A stretch of 64,000 bases of DNA, taken from NCBI GenBank assembly GCA_942492375.1, contig CALOEL010000002.1, forward strand, positions 248,001 to 312,000. The letters are read 5' to 3'. The DNA comes from JAHEAO01 sp942492375 (GTDB lineage Bacteria > Pseudomonadota > Alphaproteobacteria > Rhodobacterales > Rhodobacteraceae). Positions within the stretch are counted from its first letter, which is position 1; each line of letters begins with the position of its first letter. Made by a program: the position numbers and the translations under genes. Positions 46,482-54,747 of the stretch are shown here, in pieces. Below the pieces are notes generated by a model. That model was not told where the DNA came from, made no database searches, and saw only the letters and a program-made list of their open reading frames with translations.

Positions 46482-46702
46482 GACCTTTGCGCGCCCAGGA
46501 CTTCACAGAAGTCGGGTGTCAAATATTAGAGGAGCTTCACCAAGTAGTTGAGGCTCTCCGTAGCGGCATCGACGTAGGCTTTGGGCACTTCAATGATCCA
46601 TCCCCAAAAGTGAAGGAAAAAATCGCCAACCTAATGCTGGAACTCTTTCGCATATGTGCAGTTGCCGAGGCAAAGTACGAAAGCACCTTTGAAGACAAAT
46701 AG
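46457..46702 (+). CDS. small hypothetical ORF b between adk and rpsM
   Basis: An 81-aa frame beginning at TTG 46457, predicted fully helical (EVGCQILEELHQVVEALRSG and KVKEKIANLMLELFRICAVA amphipathic stretches). Codon use (TTA, ATA, AAA) is unlike the surrounding ribosomal genes. Probably the C-terminal part of a protein that begins in the overlapping upstream frame. Not recognised. It interrupts the adk-rpsM junction, which is normally short. Confidence 0.45.
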   Translation: MVDIALILGPLRAQDFTEVGCQILEELHQVVEALRSGIDVGFGHFNDPSPKVKEKIANLMLELFRICAVAEAKYESTFEDK

Positions 46703-46732
46703 TGAATTCAATAGCAGGGTCGGGAGGACCCC

Positions 46733-46761
46733 TTGACCCTCCCCCCAGAACCCCGTATGGC
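46733..46761 (+). promoter_or_regulatory. possible promoter before rpsM
   Basis: TTGACC (46733-46738), a 17-bp spacer and TATGGC (46756-46761), about 157 bp before rpsM. A weak -10 makes this tentative. The 215-bp gap 46703-46917 shows nothing else I recognise. Confidence 0.3.
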
Positions 46762-46917
46762 ACCGCATCCCGCAAGGGAATCGGGTGGAATTCGGGGTCG
46801 CGCCCCATCCACACCAGACTGAATTCAGCGTGGCCCGCAGGTGGAAATACCCGCGGGCTTGGCGTTGTGAAAAAAGGTTCCGGAACTACGGAACCGCAAC
46901 GAAAAGGAAAAAGCACC

Positions 46918-47286
46918 GTGGCACGTATTGCCGGCGTGAATATCCCGACTGCAAAGCGGGTTCCCATCGCCCTCACCTATATCACCGGAATTGGCCCCTC
47001 GATCGCCAAGACGATCTGCGACGCGGTCGGCATCGACCAGGCCCGCCGGGTCAACGAACTGTCCGATGCGGAAGTTCTGTCGATCCGCGAATATATCGAC
47101 AGCAACGTCACCGTCGAAGGCGACCTGCGTCGTGAAGTCCAGATGAACATCAAGCGCCTGATGGACCTCGGCTGCTACCGTGGCCTGCGCCACCGCCGCA
47201 ACCTGCCGGTCCGCGGTCAGCGCACCCACACCAACGCACGCACCCGCAAAGGCCCCGCAAAGGCCATTGCCGGCAAGAAGAAATAG
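46918..47286 (+). CDS. rpsM: 30S ribosomal protein S13
   Basis: 122 aa starting at GTG 46918 (MARIAGVNIPTAKRV), with AAGGA about 10 nt upstream. The helix-two-turn-helix GIGPSIAKTI and the basic C-terminus (RGQRTHTNARTRKG) are intact. The longer open frame upstream to 46702 is non-coding. First of rpsM-rpsK-rpoA-rplQ. Confidence 0.97.
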   Translation: MARIAGVNIPTAKRVPIALTYITGIGPSIAKTICDAVGIDQARRVNELSDAEVLSIREYIDSNVTVEGDLRREVQMNIKRLMDLGCYRGLRHRRNLPVRGQRTHTNARTRKGPAKAIAGKKK

Positions 47287-47298
47287 GGGGTCTGATCC

Positions 47299-47688
47299 AT
47301 GGCACGCGATAAGACTCGTATCAAGCGCAAGGAACGCAAGAACATCGCCGCCGGCGTGGCGCATGTGAACTCGTCCTTCAACAACACCAAGATCCTGATC
47401 TCTGACGTGCAGGGCAACGCGATCGCATGGTCGTCAGCCGGCACGATGGGCTTCAAGGGCTCGCGGAAATCCACGCCCTACGCCGCCCAGATGGCGGCAG
47501 AGGATTGTGGCCGGAAGGCCCAGGAGCACGGCGTCAAGACGCTCGAGGTCGAAGTGCAGGGCCCCGGTTCGGGTCGTGAAAGCGCCCTTCGCGCCTTGGC
47601 CGCAGTCGGCCTGAACATCACCTCGATCCGTGATGTGACGCCGATGGCCCATAACGGCTGCCGCCCGCCGAAACGCCGCCGCGTCTAA
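47299..47688 (+). CDS. rpsK: 30S ribosomal protein S11
   Basis: 129 aa, starting MARDKTRIKRKERKNIAAG and ending CRPPKRRRV, full length, with SSFNNTKILISD and GPGSGRESALRAL family segments. It is 12 bp after rpsM. Confidence 0.97.
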   Translation: MARDKTRIKRKERKNIAAGVAHVNSSFNNTKILISDVQGNAIAWSSAGTMGFKGSRKSTPYAAQMAAEDCGRKAQEHGVKTLEVEVQGPGSGRESALRALAAVGLNITSIRDVTPMAHNGCRPPKRRRV

Positions 47689-47704
47689 CGATACTTCGAA
47701 TGCT

Positions 47705-47728
47705 CGGGCTGCGGTTTTCCGCGGCCCG
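47705..47728 (+). other. hairpin between rpsK and rpoA
   Basis: CGGGCTGCGG-TTTT-CCGCGGCCCG, a 10-bp stem with one G-U pair, 16 bp past rpsK. No T-run follows, so a partial terminator or processing site is more likely than an operon end. Confidence 0.5.
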
Positions 47729-47805
47729 AAGCCGTCATTTCTGAACCCTCGGGTGTTCCCCGGCTTACGGACATGGGCCATGGGACTTGAATTGAGGAGA
47801 CTCGC

Positions 47806-48822
47806 ATGATCCATAAGAATTGGGCCGAACTGATCAAGCCGCAGCAGCTTGAAGTGAAGCCGGGCAATGAGCCATCGCGTCAGGCCACGCTGATCGCCGA
47901 ACCGCTGGAACGCGGCTTCGGTCTGACCCTCGGCAACGCGCTGCGCCGCATCCTGATGTCGTCGCTGCAAGGCGCCGCCATCACCTCTGTGCAGATCGAC
48001 AACGTGCTGCACGAGTTTTCGTCCGTGGCCGGCGTGCGTGAAGACGTCACCGACATCGTGCTGAACCTCAAGGGCGTCGCGATCCGGATGGAAGTCGAAG
48101 GCCCGAAGCGGTTGAACATTTCCGCCAAGGGTCCGGCTGTCGTCACCGCCGGCGATATCTCGGAAAGTGCCGGGATCGAGATCCTGAACAAGGATCACGT
48201 GATCTGCCACCTCGACGAGGGCGCCGACCTGTACATGGAACTGACGGTGAATACCGGCAAGGGCTATGTCTCTGCCGACAAGAACCGCCCCGAGGATGCG
48301 CCGATCGGCCTGATGCCGATCGACGCGATCTATTCGCCGGTGCGCAAGGTCAGCTACGACGTGCAGCCGACCCGCGAGGGCCAGGTGCTGGACTATGACA
48401 AGCTGACGCTGAAGCTCGAAACCGACGGCTCGATCACGCCGGATGACGCGGTGGCCTATGCCGCGCGGATCCTGCAGGATCAGCTGTCGATCTTCGTGAA
48501 CTTCGACGAGCCCGAATCGGCCCGCTCGGAAAGCGACGATGACGGTCTGGAATTCAACCCGCTGCTGCTGAAGAAGGTGGACGAGCTGGAACTGTCCGTT
48601 CGTTCGGCGAACTGCCTGAAGAATGACAACATCGTCTATATCGGCGACCTGATCCAGAAGACCGAGGCCGAGATGCTGCGCACCCCGAACTTCGGCCGCA
48701 AGTCGCTGAACGAGATCAAGGAAGTGCTGTCCGGAATGGGCCTGCACCTTGGCATGGATGTCGAGGAATGGCCGCCGGAGAATATCGAGGATCTGGCGAA
48801 GAAATTCGAGGACCAGTTCTAG
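47806..48822 (+). CDS. rpoA: RNA polymerase alpha subunit
   Basis: 338 aa. The N-terminal assembly domain (about 1-235) has GFGLTLGNALRRILMSSL and an acidic linker follows. The C-terminal domain (about 255-325) has ELELSVRSANCLKNDNI, LLRTPNFG-like MLRTPNFGRKSLNEI, and contacts UP elements and activators such as FnrL. Normal length. Preceded by GAGGAG. Confidence 0.97.
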   Translation: MIHKNWAELIKPQQLEVKPGNEPSRQATLIAEPLERGFGLTLGNALRRILMSSLQGAAITSVQIDNVLHEFSSVAGVREDVTDIVLNLKGVAIRMEVEGPKRLNISAKGPAVVTAGDISESAGIEILNKDHVICHLDEGADLYMELTVNTGKGYVSADKNRPEDAPIGLMPIDAIYSPVRKVSYDVQPTREGQVLDYDKLTLKLETDGSITPDDAVAYAARILQDQLSIFVNFDEPESARSESDDDGLEFNPLLLKKVDELELSVRSANCLKNDNIVYIGDLIQKTEAEMLRTPNFGRKSLNEIKEVLSGMGLHLGMDVEEWPPENIEDLAKKFEDQF

Positions 48823-48988
48823 GAAACCCCGTCGGGCTGGCTTCGGCCGGCCCGACAGGTTGCCATACGTTTTGCAGACATTTTGCAGACGCCTGGCAGA
48901 CCAAGCAAAACCGGGCAATCCCGCCCCAAGGAGAGCAGGCTGCACGCAACAGACTGCCGGACAAAGCATAAGCTGAAGGAGAAACAAA

Positions 48989-49408
48989 ATGCGTCATAGT
49001 GGTGGATACCGCAAACTGAACCGGACCCACGAACACCGCAAGGCGCTGTTCGCGAACATGGCCGGATCGCTCATCGAACACGAACAGATCAAGACCACCC
49101 TGCCCAAGGCCAAAGAGCTGCGGCGCGTGATCGAGAAACTCGTGACCCTCGGAAAGCGCGGCGATCTTCACGCCCGCCGCCAAGCGGCTTCGCAGCTCAA
49201 GCAGGACGCCTATGTGGCAAAACTGTTCGAAGTTCTGGGCCCGCGCTACAAGGACCGCAACGGCGGCTACGTGCGCGTATTGAAGGCGGGTTTCCGCTAT
49301 GGCGACATGGCGCCGATGGCGATCATCGAGTTCGTCGACCGGGACGCGGATGCCAAGGGCGCGGCTGACCGTGCCCGCCTCGAAGCGGAAGAATCGGCAG
49401 AAAGCTGA
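48989..49408 (+). CDS. rplQ: 50S ribosomal protein L17
   Basis: 139 aa starting MRHSGGYRKLNRTHEHRKAL with GAAGGAG upstream. Contains LIEHEQIKTTLPKAKELRR and GGYVRVLKAGFRYGD. Ends the alpha operon, followed 25 bp later by a terminator. The 166-bp gap 48823-48988 after rpoA shows no gene. Confidence 0.96.
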   Translation: MRHSGGYRKLNRTHEHRKALFANMAGSLIEHEQIKTTLPKAKELRRVIEKLVTLGKRGDLHARRQAASQLKQDAYVAKLFEVLGPRYKDRNGGYVRVLKAGFRYGDMAPMAIIEFVDRDADAKGAADRARLEAEESAES

Positions 49409-49432
49409 TCCGGACCAACACGTACAGAATGA

Positions 49433-49463
49433 CCCCGCTCGGACCGTCCGCGCGGGGCTTTTT
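49433..49463 (+). terminator. Rho-independent terminator after rplQ
   Basis: Stem CCCCGC / GCGGGG with an inner CGGA-CCG-TCCG helix, then CTTTTTC. Marks the end of the ribosomal protein/rpoA run. Confidence 0.88.
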
Positions 49464-49478
49464 CATGTCTGGCTAACC

Positions 49479-49658
49479 CTAGCTGGCTTTCACTGAACCA
49501 AAGCTGAACTTGAGCGCAAACGACGCCGCGAGGTTCCGTTCCAGTTCATCGATCTCTCGCCGTGACATCGCGTTAGCACCGAAAAATCCCAGGAAGTCCG
49601 ATCGCTTGCGCTCCGGGAGCGACAGGATTTTCTTGATCAGATCATCATCGGTTGGCAT
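49479..49658 (-). CDS. 59-aa ORF divergent from luxR
   Basis: A minus-strand ORF from ATG 49656-49658 (MPTDDDLIKKILSLPERKRS) to TAG 49479-49481. It has charged helices (SRREIDELERNLAASFALKF) and no Cys or membrane segment. It fills the gap between the rplQ terminator and luxR, 80 bp from the luxR start. Codon use is moderately native. I do not recognise it. Small partners next to LuxR proteins are sometimes antiactivators, but nothing here proves that. Confidence 0.5.
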   Translation of the reverse strand: MPTDDDLIKKILSLPERKRSDFLGFFGANAMSRREIDELERNLAASFALKFSFGSVKAS

Positions 49659-49704
49659 CGGTTTGTCTCACTTGCAATCCATTCATCTCATACTCAATTT
49701 AAGG

Positions 49705-49739
49705 TTGACTACGCAATCAGCAAGCTGTCTAAAAAGACA
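49705..49739 (+). promoter_or_regulatory. luxR promoter with palindrome on the start codon
   Basis: TTGACT (49705-49710), 17 bp, TCTAAA (49728-49733) would start transcription at or next to the luxR ATG (49739), giving a leaderless mRNA; there is no Shine-Dalgarno. The perfect palindrome TGTCT-AAAA-AGACA (49726-49739) covers the -10 region and the first base of the ATG, a position for repression. Confidence 0.5.
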
Positions 49740-50350
49740 TGTCCAGACGCCCGGAAATAAGTCTCCTGTTGAAGAAGCTCGGCGAAAATGCGCCTTTGGG
49801 CTTTAGCGCCGGCCTGCATATCAGGTTCGCAGCGCCACTGATAGCGGTCAACACCTATGACCCGGAATGGTCAGAGCATTATACCGTCAACGCCTACGGT
49901 TTGCGCGACCCGATGATTTCCTGGGGGCTGAGTTGCGAGGGTAGCACAAGGTGGAGCGAGATTCAGCTCCCGGACCCTTTCAACATTTGGGGACAGGCGG
50001 CCGATTTCGGCCTGATCTACGGCGCCGCATTCGCTTGCGGCCCGATCCAATCAAGAACCATCGTGGGAATCGCGCGCGGCGATCGCGAATTCGACGACAT
50101 GGAGATTGAGAAGGTCTACGGCCTGATCCTTGCACTGCATGAGATCTCGGAACCACCGACTGAGTTGACTCCCGCCCAGGTTCAGGCCCTCCGGTGCATC
50201 GCGGACGGAGACCGTCACGCAGCCGCTGCTGCCAAGCTTGGCATATCCGAAAGTGCTTTCAAGGCGCGTCTCATCTCGGCGCGCACAAGGCTCATGGCAC
50301 GCACGACATCTGAGGCGATACAACGCGCCAAGGAGTATCGGCTGCTCTGA
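49739..50350 (+). CDS. LuxR-family quorum-sensing regulator
   Basis: A 203-aa protein. The N-terminal autoinducer-binding domain (about 15-135) keeps EWSEHYTVNAYGLRDPMISW, with the Tyr/Asp-Pro residues that contact acyl-homoserine lactone. The C-terminal LuxR HTH (about 140-200: LTPAQVQALRCIADG, then AAKLGISESAFKARL) is recognisable but divergent. It is shorter than typical LuxR (about 240 aa). luxI follows 48 bp on, and together they form a complete sensor/synthase pair. Confidence 0.9.
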   Translation: MSRRPEISLLLKKLGENAPLGFSAGLHIRFAAPLIAVNTYDPEWSEHYTVNAYGLRDPMISWGLSCEGSTRWSEIQLPDPFNIWGQAADFGLIYGAAFACGPIQSRTIVGIARGDREFDDMEIEKVYGLILALHEISEPPTELTPAQVQALRCIADGDRHAAAAAKLGISESAFKARLISARTRLMARTTSEAIQRAKEYRLL

Positions 50351-50398
50351 CGGTTTGCTATTCCGCGGTGTGTTGAACCCAACCCACCGGAGGCAATT

Positions 50399-50986
50399 AT
50401 GCAAACCACCACTCTTTCTTTCGACAACATGCACAACCATGGCGCGCTGTTCGCCAACATGCTGCGTGCGCGGCACGAAACCTTCATCCAGAAGGCAAAC
50501 TGGGATCTGCCGCAGGCTGATGGCATGGAGTACGATCAGTACGACACGCCGGCGAGCCGCTGGATCGCCGTGCATGAGTTCGGCGAGGTCCTGGCAGGTG
50601 TCCGCCTTACACCGACCACGGCGCGCTGCGGCATCTACACCTACATGATCCGAGATGCGCAGCGGGGGCTGCTCGAATCGATCCCGTCGAACCTGCTTTA
50701 CGAAGAAGCGCCTGTTGCCAGCCACATCTGGGAATCCTCGCGCATCTTCGTGTCGCACAAGGTTCCCGCGAAGCTGCGGATGCGGGTGCAGATGAGCTTG
50801 ATCAACGAGATGACCATCTCGGCCCGCGAGATGGGCGCATCGACCGTGCTGGGGCTGATCCCCGAAAACGGTCCGCGCTGGGGTCGCCGGGTCGGTCTGG
50901 ATATCGACGTGGTCGGCCCGGTGCTGAACATCGGTGGCGACACCAACGCCTGCATCCGAATCAATCTTCAGTCCAAACTGCACTAG
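50399..50986 (+). CDS. acyl-homoserine lactone synthase (LuxI family)
   Basis: A 195-aa synthase making the AHL signal from SAM and acyl-ACP. Conserved LuxI residues are visible: the Arg/Phe/Trp set in RARHETFIQKANWDLP (about 23-38), the acidic pair in MEYDQYDTP, and later ESSRIFVS (Arg near 120). GGAGG sits 7 nt before ATG. Acyl length cannot be predicted. Cotranscribed with luxR and ended by the hairpin at 51000. Confidence 0.92.
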   Translation: MQTTTLSFDNMHNHGALFANMLRARHETFIQKANWDLPQADGMEYDQYDTPASRWIAVHEFGEVLAGVRLTPTTARCGIYTYMIRDAQRGLLESIPSNLLYEEAPVASHIWESSRIFVSHKVPAKLRMRVQMSLINEMTISAREMGASTVLGLIPENGPRWGRRVGLDIDVVGPVLNIGGDTNACIRINLQSKLH

Positions 50987-50999
50987 TGCGGGGTTCAAA

Positions 51000-51026
51000 G
51001 AGGTCGGAGCGCCCGGATCCGACCTC
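51000..51026 (+). terminator. hairpin after luxI
   Basis: Perfect 9-bp arms GAGGTCGGA / TCCGACCTC around a 9-nt GC-rich loop, 13 bp past luxI and 45 bp before rarA. No T-run; terminator or 3' stabiliser. Confidence 0.5.
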
Positions 51027-51070
51027 GGAACACCCTTTCATCGGCCTGCGCCTGTCATTACATCTGGCGC

Positions 51071-52384
51071 ATGGCCGATCTCTTTTCCCAGCCTGACACA
51101 GCTTCACCCAAAGGCGCGCCGCGGCCCCTGGCCGACCGGCTGCGCCCGGCCACGCTGTCCGAGGTGATTGGCCAGGATCAGGTGCTTGGCCCCGAGGGAC
51201 CGCTGGGCGTGATGCTGGCCTCTGGCAGCCTTTCATCGCTGATCCTCTGGGGTCCCCCCGGCGTCGGCAAGACCACGATCGCGCGGCTTCTGGCCGCCGA
51301 GACCGATCTGCATTTCATCCAGATCAGCGCGATCTTTTCGGGTGTGCCCGAACTGAAGAAGGTGTTCGAGGCGGCGCGGCTGCGGCGTCAGAACGGCAAG
51401 GGCACGCTGCTGTTCGTCGACGAGATTCACCGGTTCAACAAGGCGCAGCAGGACGGGTTTCTGCCGCATATGGAGGACGGGACGATCCTTCTGGTCGGGG
51501 CGACCACGGAAAATCCGAGCTTCGAGCTGAACGCAGCACTTCTGTCGCGGGCTCAGGTTCTGGTGCTGAAGCGGTTGGACCTGGCCGATCTGGAATTGCT
51601 GGCGCAGCGGGCCGAGCGCGAGCTTGGCAAACCGCTGCCGCTGAGCGGACCGGCGCGCGAAGCGCTGTTCGAGATGGCGGATGGCGACGGACGTGCGCTG
51701 TTGAATTTGATCGAGCAGATCATGGCCTGGAAGGTCGAGGGCAAGCTGGAGACCGCGGCCCTGACAGCGCGGCTGATGCGGCGGGCTGCGAAATACGACA
51801 AGTCCGGCGACGAGCACTACAACCTGATCTCGGCGCTGCACAAGTCGGTGCGCGGGTCCGATCCGGATGCCGCGCTTTACTGGCTGGCGCGGATGCTGAC
51901 CGGGGGCGAGGATCCGCGCTACCTGGCGCGGCGGATCACCCGGATGGCGGTCGAGGATATCGGGCTGGCCGATCCGCAGGCGCAGGCGATCTGCGTGCAG
52001 GCCTGGGAGACTTACGAAAGGCTGGGATCGCCCGAGGGAGAACTGGCGCTGGCGCAGGCGGTGACCTATCTCGCGCTGGCGCCGAAGTCGAACGCGGGTT
52101 ACGCGGCGTTCAAGGCGGCGATGGCCGCGGCCAAGAAGACCGGGTCGAAACCGCCGCCGAAGCATATCCTGAACTCGCCGACGAAGATGATGAAGGAACA
52201 GGGCTACGGCGAGGGCTATGCTTATGACCACGATGCCGAAGACGGCTTTTCCGGGCAGGATTACTTTCCCGAGGGCATGAAGCGCGGGGTTTTCTACCGG
52301 CCCGTCGAGCGCGGCTACGAGCGCGAGTTGAAAAAGCGGCTGGATTATTTCGTCAAGCTGCGTGCCAAGCGGCAGGACGGTTGA
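51071..52384 (+). CDS. rarA: replication-associated recombination protein RarA (MgsA)
   Basis: A 437-aa AAA+ clamp-loader-like ATPase acting at stalled forks. Walker A GPPGVGKTT is near 58-66, Walker B FVDEIHRFNKAQQD near 118, sensor 1 GATTENPSF near 145. The C-terminal tetramerisation region contains SGDEHYNLISALHKSVRGSDPDAALYW. Normal length. First of four coupled genes (rarA-crcB-rluC-ATP12). Confidence 0.94.
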   Translation: MADLFSQPDTASPKGAPRPLADRLRPATLSEVIGQDQVLGPEGPLGVMLASGSLSSLILWGPPGVGKTTIARLLAAETDLHFIQISAIFSGVPELKKVFEAARLRRQNGKGTLLFVDEIHRFNKAQQDGFLPHMEDGTILLVGATTENPSFELNAALLSRAQVLVLKRLDLADLELLAQRAERELGKPLPLSGPAREALFEMADGDGRALLNLIEQIMAWKVEGKLETAALTARLMRRAAKYDKSGDEHYNLISALHKSVRGSDPDAALYWLARMLTGGEDPRYLARRITRMAVEDIGLADPQAQAICVQAWETYERLGSPEGELALAQAVTYLALAPKSNAGYAAFKAAMAAAKKTGSKPPPKHILNSPTKMMKEQGYGEGYAYDHDAEDGFSGQDYFPEGMKRGVFYRPVERGYERELKKRLDYFVKLRAKRQDG

Positions 52385-52416
52385 CTTTCACGCGGTCGCG
52401 GGAAATGGAAGGCGGC

Positions 52417-52794
52417 ATGTTCACGACCCTCATTCAGGTCGCCTTGGGCGGCGCATTGGGTGCAAGCGCCCGCTATCTGGCCGGTGTCACTGCGATTCGG
52501 CTGATCGGGCCGGGATTTCCCTGGGCGACGCTGTTCGTCAACATCGCCGGCTCGTTCCTGATGGGCGTCCTGGTGGTCGTCTTGGCGCATTATTCAGGTA
52601 ACCGGATGGCGCCTTTCCTGATGACCGGGCTTCTGGGCGGATTCACCACCTTTTCCGCCTTTTCGCTGGACGCGCTGACCTTGTTCGAGCGCGGCCAGAC
52701 GGGACTGGCGGCGGGCTACGTCCTCGCCTCGGTCATCCTGTCACTGGGCGCGATCGTGGCTGGGCTGGCGGTGGCCCGGGAGGCCTTCGCATGA
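52417..52794 (+). CDS. crcB: fluoride channel CrcB/Fluc
   Basis: A 125-aa four-helix membrane protein forming a dual-topology dimeric F- channel. Signatures GGALGASARYL (near 10-20), TLFVNIAGSFLMG (Asn of the pore, near 41) and GLLGGFTTFSAFSLDAL (Phe box, near 73-89) are intact. ATG 52417 has GGAAGG just upstream; a TTG frame start inside rarA's end (52381) is unlikely. No fluoride riboswitch was seen, as expected inside an operon. Confidence 0.92.
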   Translation: MFTTLIQVALGGALGASARYLAGVTAIRLIGPGFPWATLFVNIAGSFLMGVLVVVLAHYSGNRMAPFLMTGLLGGFTTFSAFSLDALTLFERGQTGLAAGYVLASVILSLGAIVAGLAVAREAFA

Positions 52795-53831
52795 GCCGGG
52801 TGCAGACCCTCACGGTCGGCGGTGACGAGGCCGAGCAGCGGCTGGATCGCTGGTTCCGAAGGCGGTTCCCGCATGTGAGCCAGGGTCAGATCGAGAAGAT
52901 GTGCCGCAAGGGAGAGATCCGCGTGGATGGCGCACGGGTGAAGGGTGCGACCCGCATCGGACCAGGGCAGCAGGTCCGGGTGCCGCCACTGCCCGAGGAC
53001 GATGCGCCGGCGCCGGACGCGCCGAAGATCAGCGATGCCGATGAGAGAATGATTCGGGAAGCGGTGCTGTATCGCGACGACCACCTTATCGTGCTGAACA
53101 AGCCTGCCGGCCTGCCGACGCAGGGCGGCAGCGGCGTGAGGAGGCATGTCGACGGCCTGGCCGAGGCGCTCTGCTTCGGCTATCCGGAAAAGCCGCGTCT
53201 CGTGCACCGTCTGGACAAGGACACGTCGGGCGTGCTGCTGATGGCGCGGACCAACCGGATGGCCAGCGCACTGGCCGCGGCCTTCCGCCACCGCGCGACG
53301 CGCAAGATCTACTGGGCGCTCGTCGCTGGCGTACCGCATCCGCGCATGGGCACGATCCGGTTCGGCCTGGTGAAGGCGCCGGGGCGGGGCGCGAAGGGCG
53401 AGGGTGAGAAGATGCTGTGCGTCCATCCCGACGAAGTTGAGCGAACCGAGGGGGCCAAGCGCGCGACCACGGATTACGCAGTGCTAAGTCCGTTGGCCAA
53501 CCGCGCCGCCTGGATGGCACTGGTCCCGGTGACCGGTCGGACCCACCAGTTGCGCGCGCACATGGCCGGGATCGGGCATCCCATCATCGGCGATGGCAAA
53601 TATGGCGGGTCCGGGCAGGAAAATCTGGGGGATGGCTGGGGCGCGCAGATGGGTGGCGAGATCAGCCGCAAGCTGCACCTTCATGCCCGACATCTGCAGA
53701 TAGAGCATCCCGAAACCCGCGCCGTGATGACGTTCACCGCACCTTTGCCGCCCCATATGCAGCGCAGTTGGGACAGCTTCGGCTGGAACGCGTCGGATGT
53801 GCCGACCGATCCATTCGAAGAGATGACATGA
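52791..53831 (+). CDS. rluC: RluC/RluD-family 23S rRNA pseudouridine synthase
   Basis: A 346-aa protein with an N-terminal S4 RNA-binding domain (about 14-75) and a catalytic domain with HRLDKDTSGVLL (catalytic Asp near 142). It also has VTGRTHQLRAHMAGIGHPIIGD near 244. Length and S4 domain favour RluC-type (U955/2504/2580), but RluD-type cannot be ruled out. Starts in the crcB stop (ATGA) and overlaps the ATP12 gene. Confidence 0.87.
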   Translation: MSRVQTLTVGGDEAEQRLDRWFRRRFPHVSQGQIEKMCRKGEIRVDGARVKGATRIGPGQQVRVPPLPEDDAPAPDAPKISDADERMIREAVLYRDDHLIVLNKPAGLPTQGGSGVRRHVDGLAEALCFGYPEKPRLVHRLDKDTSGVLLMARTNRMASALAAAFRHRATRKIYWALVAGVPHPRMGTIRFGLVKAPGRGAKGEGEKMLCVHPDEVERTEGAKRATTDYAVLSPLANRAAWMALVPVTGRTHQLRAHMAGIGHPIIGDGKYGGSGQENLGDGWGAQMGGEISRKLHLHARHLQIEHPETRAVMTFTAPLPPHMQRSWDSFGWNASDVPTDPFEEMT

Positions 53832-54538
53832 ACGGTTCGACAGCAAAACGCTTCTGGTCCGACGTATCGGTGCACGAGACCTCCGATGGATTTGTCGTGC
53901 GACTGGATGGACGTGACATCCGAACCCCGGCCAGGGCGCCCCTGGTCTTGCCGACGCGCGCGCTGGCCGAGGCGATGGCGCAGGAATGGCAGGCGCAGGG
54001 CGACAGGATCGACCCTCAGACGATGCCAATTACGCGGACAGCCAACTCTGCCATCGACAAGGTCGCGTCGCAGCGCGATGAGGTTGTCGAGATCATCGCG
54101 GCCTACGGCGATGCCGATCTGTTGTGCTACCGCGCAACCACGCCGGAAGGGCTTGTACGCCGCCAATGTGCGGCTTGGGATCCGCTGCTTGACTGGGCGG
54201 CCGCGACATTCGAGGCAAGGCTGGTGCCGCGCGCCGGGGTCATCCATCAACCGCAGGATCCAGAGGCATTGCGGCGGTTGGAAGCTGCGATGGAGGATCT
54301 TTCGGATATCCAGCTGGCCGCCTTTCATGATCTGGTCAGCCTCTCGGGTTCGCTGGTCATCGGCCTGGCCGCGTTGCATTCCGTGGGTGAGGTTGATGAC
54401 CTGTGGACAACTTCAAGGGTCGATGAAGACTGGCAGGAACAGCAATGGGGGCAGGACGAGGAAGCAGCCGCTCTTGCCAGACAGAAACAATCAGCTTTCT
54501 CGACAGCGGCGGAACTACTGAAGCTTTCTGCAAATTAG
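53828..54538 (+). CDS. ATP12-family F1-ATPase assembly chaperone
   Basis: A 236-aa homologue of mitochondrial Atp12, which chaperones the F1 alpha subunit; typical of alphaproteobacteria. Family segments are AKRFWSDVSVHETSDGFVVR at the start, PLVLPTRALAEAMAQEW (near 39-55), PMTR-like PITRTANSAID, and LGSLVIGLAAL-like SGSLVIGLAAL near 180. ATG 53828 overlaps the rluC stop; the frame opens 20 codons earlier inside rluC. Last gene of the run; 209 bp to aapJ. Confidence 0.9.
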   Translation: MNGSTAKRFWSDVSVHETSDGFVVRLDGRDIRTPARAPLVLPTRALAEAMAQEWQAQGDRIDPQTMPITRTANSAIDKVASQRDEVVEIIAAYGDADLLCYRATTPEGLVRRQCAAWDPLLDWAAATFEARLVPRAGVIHQPQDPEALRRLEAAMEDLSDIQLAAFHDLVSLSGSLVIGLAALHSVGEVDDLWTTSRVDEDWQEQQWGQDEEAAALARQKQSAFSTAAELLKLSAN

Positions 54539-54710
54539 CCCTGCCGGACAACGGCTTATCTTGACGTCCTCAACTTTCCTTTACGTCGGATCATGCATCA
54601 CTTTCGATGATACCACCCTTGACGGGATGCAGTGAATCCGACCACACTCGGCGTCGCTGAGGGGAAAAACCGCTCACATGATCACCCCCGGTTCTTTCGA
54701 ACCGGATGAA

Positions 54711-54727
54711 CCGCCCTTGTCGGGCGG
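54711..54727 (+). promoter_or_regulatory. leader hairpin before aapJ
   Basis: CCGCCC-TTGTC-GGGCGG, 20 bp before the aapJ ATG and just ahead of its GGAAGAGG ribosome site. May tune translation or protect the mRNA 5' end. Confidence 0.4.
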
Positions 54728-54747
54728 CAACTCAGGAAGAGGTAAAA

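Noticed and set aside
46702..46917. 72-codon extension of rpsM and 77-codon extension of rplO (43496-43726)
   Set aside because: S13 and L15 have fixed N-termini at GTG 46918 and ATG 43727, each with a ribosome site.
52385..52416. Fluoride riboswitch before crcB
   Set aside because: Only 32 bp separate rarA and crcB; no space for the aptamer and no pseudoknot pattern.
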